Shown here: piece after piece, positions 51,546 to 54,858 of the stretch
Position numbering within the stretch: position 1 is the first letter of the stretch
Layout of the letters: each line of letters opens with the position of its first letter
Assembly: GCA_029263455.1 (NCBI GenBank)
Contig: JAJCXM010000030.1
Location: 1-54,858, forward strand
Reading direction: 5' to 3'
Length of the DNA: 54,858 nt
Origin: Holophagae bacterium
GTDB taxonomy: Bacteria > Acidobacteriota > Holophagae > Acanthopleuribacterales > Acanthopleuribacteraceae
Made by a program: the position numbers and the translations under genes
The notes under the pieces: generated by a model
What the model was told of the DNA's origin: nothing
Databases searched by the model: none
Seen by the model: the letters and a program-made list of their open reading frames with translations, nothing else

Positions 51546-52130
51546 GACCGACAGCAAAGCCGATTCTGTTTTTCCGGCTTCCGACTTCCGGCTTCCGGCG
51601 GAGTGCGGTGTCGACAGGAGTCCGCGACTGAGGCACCGCTTTCGCTGAAGAGGTGGGGTGAGTCGAAGGCTCCCGGTCTGTGAATCGAGCGCAGCGAGGT
51701 TCGCAAGCGATAACGTAGGGGAGTTGCGCGTGACTTCAAGGTGACGTACCCGAGCACCTCACTGCGTTCGATGCCCGGTGCGAGTTCTTCAGTGTAGCGG
51801 GCACTTCGTCCAAAGCGGTACCTCAGTCGCTCGGGCTCCTGTCGATACCGCTTTCGCCGAAGAGATAGAGTGAGTCGAAGAGACCCGGTCTGTGAATCGA
51901 GCGCAGCGAGGTTCGCAAGCGATAAAGTAGGGGAGTCGCACGTGACTTCAAGGTGACGTACCCGAGCACCTCACTGCGTTCGATGCCCGGTAGCAGCTCT
52001 TCCGTGTGGCGAACACTTCGTCCAAAGCGGTACCTCAGTCGCTCGGGCTCCTGTCGATACCGCACTCCGCCGGAAGACGCTTCAACCTTGTTTAACTAGG
52101 CTGTTACGGAGCTATTGTTTGCCACTTCTA
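51546..52130 (+). repeat. Left flanking repeat of the RAYT unit (two fused A elements)
   Basis: A leader (GACAGCAAAGCC ... TTCCGGCTTCCGAC) is followed by an A element (left arm from 51598, right arm to about 51850). This is fused, at a shared CCGC, to a second A element that lacks its left arm and ends with a right arm at 52022-52072. A trailer (AAGACGCTTCAACC ... TTGCCACTTCT, 52073-52130) follows. The leader, element and trailer recur at 52726-53092. Confidence 0.75.
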
Positions 52131-52133
52131 ACT

Positions 52134-52703
52134 CTAGCTTTCAAATGGATTGACCGGTGTGTAATCGTCAGACACACGCAGTTCGCTTGTTTTGAAGCTC
52201 CGAACCGCCTCCTTGAATGATGCCTTCGCATGTGTATCAAACCATTTTGCGGAGCACCAAGGATACTGTCGGGCGTCATGGACGAGTCCGTGATGAACTG
52301 GATTATCCATGACATAGTTAAGGCGCGAAAAGTAACTGCGTTTGAACGAAAGCTGTTTGTCCCAATAGTTATGCCAAACTTTGCGACCTTTAACGCCATC
52401 CATCCGGTTAACAAATCGACTTGAATCGGTATGCAGACGTGTGATCCATTCGCGCAGCGATTTACCGCCACTTGACGGGCTATCGGCAATCAGATGGTAG
52501 TGATTAGAGAACAGCGACCATCCTTGTAACATCCAGCCATAAGAATCTCCTATCTCGAACATCTTGTCTTGAAGAAAATCAAGCGCATCGGGTTTCGTGA
52601 AAAAGTGGTTGTGTTGATAACAAGCCGCTGTAACGAAGTAGGTGCCTGCATCTTCGAAAGAGTGCCGAGGAGCGTGCGGCCAATAGTTGTTGCTGGGGTC
52701 CAT
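52134..52703 (-). CDS. REP-associated tyrosine transposase (RAYT, Y1 family)
   Basis: The 189-residue product begins MDPSNNYWPHAPRHSFEDAGTYFVTAACY, a typical opening. Catalytic parts: the HUH-type SNHYHLIADSP (about residue 68), KVWHNYWDKQL, and SYFSRLNYVMDNPVHHGLV with the Tyr nucleophile (in RLNY). These enzymes bind imperfect hairpins and move REP-type repeats. Flanks on both sides are palindromic A elements with identical leader and trailer, so they are its likely substrates. All motifs are intact. The start at ATG 52703 is favoured over TTG 52709. Confidence 0.9.
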   Translation of the reverse strand: MDPSNNYWPHAPRHSFEDAGTYFVTAACYQHNHFFTKPDALDFLQDKMFEIGDSYGWMLQGWSLFSNHYHLIADSPSSGGKSLREWITRLHTDSSRFVNRMDGVKGRKVWHNYWDKQLSFKRSYFSRLNYVMDNPVHHGLVHDARQYPWCSAKWFDTHAKASFKEAVRSFKTSELRVSDDYTPVNPFES

Positions 52704-52725
52704 GACCAAATCTTACGTGTGAAAA

Positions 52726-53092
52726 GACTGACAGCAAAGCCGTTTCTGTTTTTCCGGCTTCCGACTTCCGGCGGAGGTGCGGTGTCGACAGGAGTCCGCG
52801 ACTGAGGCACCGCTTTCGCTGAAGTGGTGGAGTGAGTCGAAGGTTCCCGGTCTGTGAATCGAGCGCAGCGAGGTTCGCAAGCGATAAAGTAGGGGAGTTG
52901 CGCGTGACTTCAAGGTGACGTACCCGAGCACCTCACTGCGTTCGATGCCCGGTATCAGCTCTTCAGTGGGGCTAACCCTTCATCCAAAGCGGTACCTCAG
53001 TCGCTCGGGCTCCTGTCGATACCGCACTCCGTCGGAAGACGCTTCAACCTTCGTTTAACTAGGCTGCTACGGACCTAATGCTTGCCACCTCT
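52726..53092 (+). repeat. Right flanking repeat of the RAYT unit (single A element)
   Basis: It repeats the leader (52726-52769), one complete A element with left arm (52770 on) and right arm (52984-53035), and the trailer (53034-53092). Apart from scattered substitutions it equals the left flanking repeat minus the fused extra element. The arrangement suggests a tandem duplication of the A unit around the transposase gene. Confidence 0.75.
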
Positions 53093-53382
53093 CGATTTCA
53101 AGAGGCGAACCGTTCGATTCATGCCGTTCATCCTAACGGGATCGTGCGATACGCAGACGTATCGAACAGGATCAAGGATCATTAAGTGGAGTTGGGCAAG
53201 TCAAACAGGCGAAAAATGGGCGGGCAAATCACAATCTTGTCGAACAGTGATCGTTAAACAGCCTCAGTTGAGCTATCGCCTCGACTACCGATCGACATAC
53301 TGGGCCACAGACCATGTTTCACGCGATACGTCCCCAAATATCTTATGATGGATGGACCTGACCCGCCCACCCCGAACTCCAC
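53093..53382. other. Non-coding stretch between RAYT unit and RHS locus
   Basis: No convincing gene is seen. Inverted 10-bp repeats AAGTGGAGTT (53184-53193) and AACTCCACTT (53375-53384) bracket about 180 bases. The right arm overlaps the stop of the DUF433 gene, so it may be a remnant of another element or a weak terminator. Confidence 0.35.
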
Positions 53383-53802
53383 TTATTTGAATTCATCCTT
53401 TTTGAGCAAAGCTTCAGCCAACTCCCAAATATTCTGAGGGCGGTCGAGGTCATACTCTTCTTTCGTTCCCAGAAATGCATACCCATCGATATTCTCGACT
53501 TCGTTAATACGTGAGAGGTCATTGTTTAAGAAAAGAGCAGGGGGCTCATCAGGAGTGGTATCCAAGGTACAGCCACAACAAAAAGTTGCTGGTTGGTCGT
53601 CAATGCATTTTTTTTTGCTGCAATAGTTCAAACATTCGACAATATCGTCAATTGCGAGATATGGGTGACAATGCAATAAATGAAAGACCGTCTCAAATCG
53701 GTACGTAAGCAAATTGGCGATATTTGCGCACGTCAATCGAGTTCCCTCAATTCTTGGGTTACCTGCACAGGTTCCCTCAGTGCAGACTATCTTTCTTGTC
53801 AA
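53383..53802 (-). CDS. DUF433 protein with Cys-rich extension; probable immunity to the RHS-PIN toxin
   Basis: Residues 4-63 match the DUF433 antitoxin fold (CTEGTCAGNPRIEGTRLTCANIANLL ... LHCHPYLAIDDIVECLNYC; the canonical core is GxPxIxGTRLxV and YPxLxxxDIxxxLxY). DUF433 proteins commonly partner with DUF5615 PIN-like toxins. Here the C-terminal 75 residues add a Cys cluster (CSKKKC, CCGC) and an acidic region. The gene follows the RHS gene by 17 bp, as immunity genes do, and the RHS protein ends in a DUF5615-like domain. It starts at TTG 53802, since an in-frame TGA lies just upstream and the DUF433 core needs the full N terminus. Confidence 0.8.
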   Translation of the reverse strand: MTRKIVCTEGTCAGNPRIEGTRLTCANIANLLTYRFETVFHLLHCHPYLAIDDIVECLNYCSKKKCIDDQPATFCCGCTLDTTPDEPPALFLNNDLSRINEVENIDGYAFLGTKEEYDLDRPQNIWELAEALLKKDEFK

Positions 53803-53819
53803 TTTTCATCCAACCTATT

Positions 53820-54858
53820 TTACAACTTTTTTATTAACTTTACCGTGATCCCCGACCTTGGAATTTGTTTCATTCTTGTCCATATTTGGGGATTCAATCT
53901 TGCAGCCTCTAGGCTGTTTAACGTGTTGATCAATGCAGCAAGCTTTTGTTCATGAGTTTCCAGAACGCCAGATACACGGATTACTTTGCTCATACCTTTG
54001 AAATGTTTGTGGTTTTGCGTTACGAAGATACCATTATTGCGTTCGATCATACTTCGAATGATTGGATCGTCTGTAGACAATGGAACTTTAACGACATCGT
54101 GTCCCTGTTCCCTAATATACTTGTTCATCCAAAAATTATTCTCATCAACATATACCTTTAGAGGAGGAGGAGCTTCAGTAAAGATTATATTATTTACGTC
54201 GGAACCTAAGAATAGGGCGTCCATAATTGGCAGCCCACCTAATCCTAATGATAATTCCGCTGACATCGAAAACCCAAATAATGCGGCCGATAACTTCGCC
54301 GAAACTAACATCGCTTCTGTCAAATCTTGAGGGCGATGTTCAAGGGTGTTAACAACCTGTTGCCCTTTGCTAGGACCAATATTGAGCGCAATTTCATGAT
54401 GAGCTATCTGGTTCTCGACTGCGTAGTAAACATAAACAGGAGCATAGGTCGTTAGGCTTAGTTCATGACGGAGTTGATACAATTCCATCAATTGCATTCT
54501 TGCGGTTTCTTCGTCGATTTGAGATGAGGTGCCTGTAGAGTCGAAATACTCCACAGGACTGTTCCCCACATACGAGTACGGATTCACAAACTCCCTAGCC
54601 GGATCGACCTCTAGGAATCTTCCGATTTCGGGCATGTAGAAGCGGGCGCCGTAGTACATCAGGCCCAGCGCTTCTTCGCGTTCCTGGCCCGTGTAGCCGT
54701 GGGGATCAGCCTCTCCACCGTTACCCGAGTTGATCAGGTCCCGCCAGGTGTTGCCATAGGCATCGTTGTCCATGGCGGCGGTTAGGACCGCACTCTCGTA
54801 GTTGGACTTGTCCAAGGCCAGCACCATCTTGGTGGAACCCAAGTGGTCCTTGACGTAT
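53820..54858 (-). CDS. RHS-family polymorphic toxin (C-terminal part) with DUF5615/PIN-like toxin tip
   Basis: The gene is cut by the right edge: only the C-terminal part is present. Numbered from the first Met seen (54842), residues 46-104 form the RHS core end (DPHGYTGQEREEALGLMYYGARFYMPEIGRFLEVDP, split as GYTGQEREEALGLMYYGARF and PEIGRFLEVDP, then NPYSYVGNSPVEYFDSTG). A linker with a hydrophobic, glycine-rich segment (about 178-205) follows. The tip (about 228-290) reads LKVYVDENNFWMNKYIREQGHDVVKV, then IFVTQNHKHF, matching DUF5615 (lkilvDEn...GHDVv..., ilvTxDxdF). The Asp residues of the last motif are His/Asn here. The tip is probably a nuclease. Confidence 0.8.
   Translation of the reverse strand, partial: YVKDHLGSTKMVLALDKSNYESAVLTAAMDNDAYGNTWRDLINSGNGGEADPHGYTGQEREEALGLMYYGARFYMPEIGRFLEVDPAREFVNPYSYVGNSPVEYFDSTGTSSQIDEETARMQLMELYQLRHELSLTTYAPVYVYYAVENQIAHHEIALNIGPSKGQQVVNTLEHRPQDLTEAMLVSAKLSAALFGFSMSAELSLGLGGLPIMDALFLGSDVNNIIFTEAPPPLKVYVDENNFWMNKYIREQGHDVVKVPLSTDDPIIRSMIERNNGIFVTQNHKHFKGMSKVIRVSGVLETHEQKLAALINTLNSLEAARLNPQIWTRMKQIPRSGITVKLIKKL

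Noticed and set aside
53082-53348. Plus-strand frame of 88 codons next to the RAYT unit
   Set aside because: It starts inside the repeat trailer, with unusual composition and no start signal.

Overview
The window reads as a Gram-negative bacterial chromosome, probably a metagenome-assembled or little-studied lineage. Supporting features are outer-membrane beta-barrels, a TolC-type channel, an RND pump, periplasmic lipoproteins and a multihaem cytochrome. Two very large Ser/Thr kinases with C-terminal TPR arrays, and an ankyrin protein with an N-terminal C...W..M / CxxC..VhDlS module, would fit Acidobacteriota (Holophagae/Acanthopleuribacter-like). That placement is an inference from protein architecture, not a measured result. 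No rRNA or tRNA gene was recognised.

Left edge (1-4100): remnants of a transposase are followed by a run of small co-oriented genes separated by attC-like hairpin sites. This resembles an integron cassette array without an integrase in view (a CALIN). Cassettes include a membrane-anchored unknown, a soluble unknown, a YefM-YoeB toxin-antitoxin pair with its own promoter, a SUKH/SMI1-like protein and a lipoprotein (both frameshifted), and a multi-span membrane protein.

Core-like region (4368-29783): agmatinase-family ureohydrolase; wHTH regulator; zinc-ribbon protein; PstS-like fragment protein, porin and spondin-domain protein next to an OmpR-type two-component pair; a five-haem cytochrome coupled to a beta-barrel; NtrY-like kinase and mtaB; ankyrin protein; DTW-domain tRNA enzyme; MATE exporter; TPR-kinase; an LtaS-like phosphoglycerol transferase overlapping a GDPD; and a secreted unknown.

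Metal-resistance island (29832-42579, all on the minus strand): transcription would run from a Cys/His-rich exported protein (four CC repeats) through a His-rich membrane protein, a CzcB/CzcC/CzcA-type RND pump, a truncated GNAT, a Cys-rich thioredoxin-like protein with a monothiol CGHS site, BlaI, an M56 protease with a Cys/His tail, an ArsR-type repressor, a MerT-MerP fusion, MerA, MerP, and a small membrane protein. Two operator-like palindromes mark likely internal promoters. A second TPR-kinase and a secreted serine hydrolase follow.

Right region (46957-54858): an accessory island where families of long palindrome-rich repeats alternate with toxin-antitoxin-like pairs (nucleotidyltransferase pair, ParE/antitoxin, DUF4160/DUF2442). 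A RAYT (Y1) transposase lies between duplicated copies of the same palindromic element. A 152/181-bp MITE-like insert sits in the apex of a repeat hairpin. At the right edge an RHS protein, cut by the window, ends in a DUF5615/PIN-like domain and is followed 17 bp later by a DUF433 protein. This pairs a classical toxin-antitoxin couple in a polymorphic-toxin/immunity arrangement, and it is the most novel system seen here.
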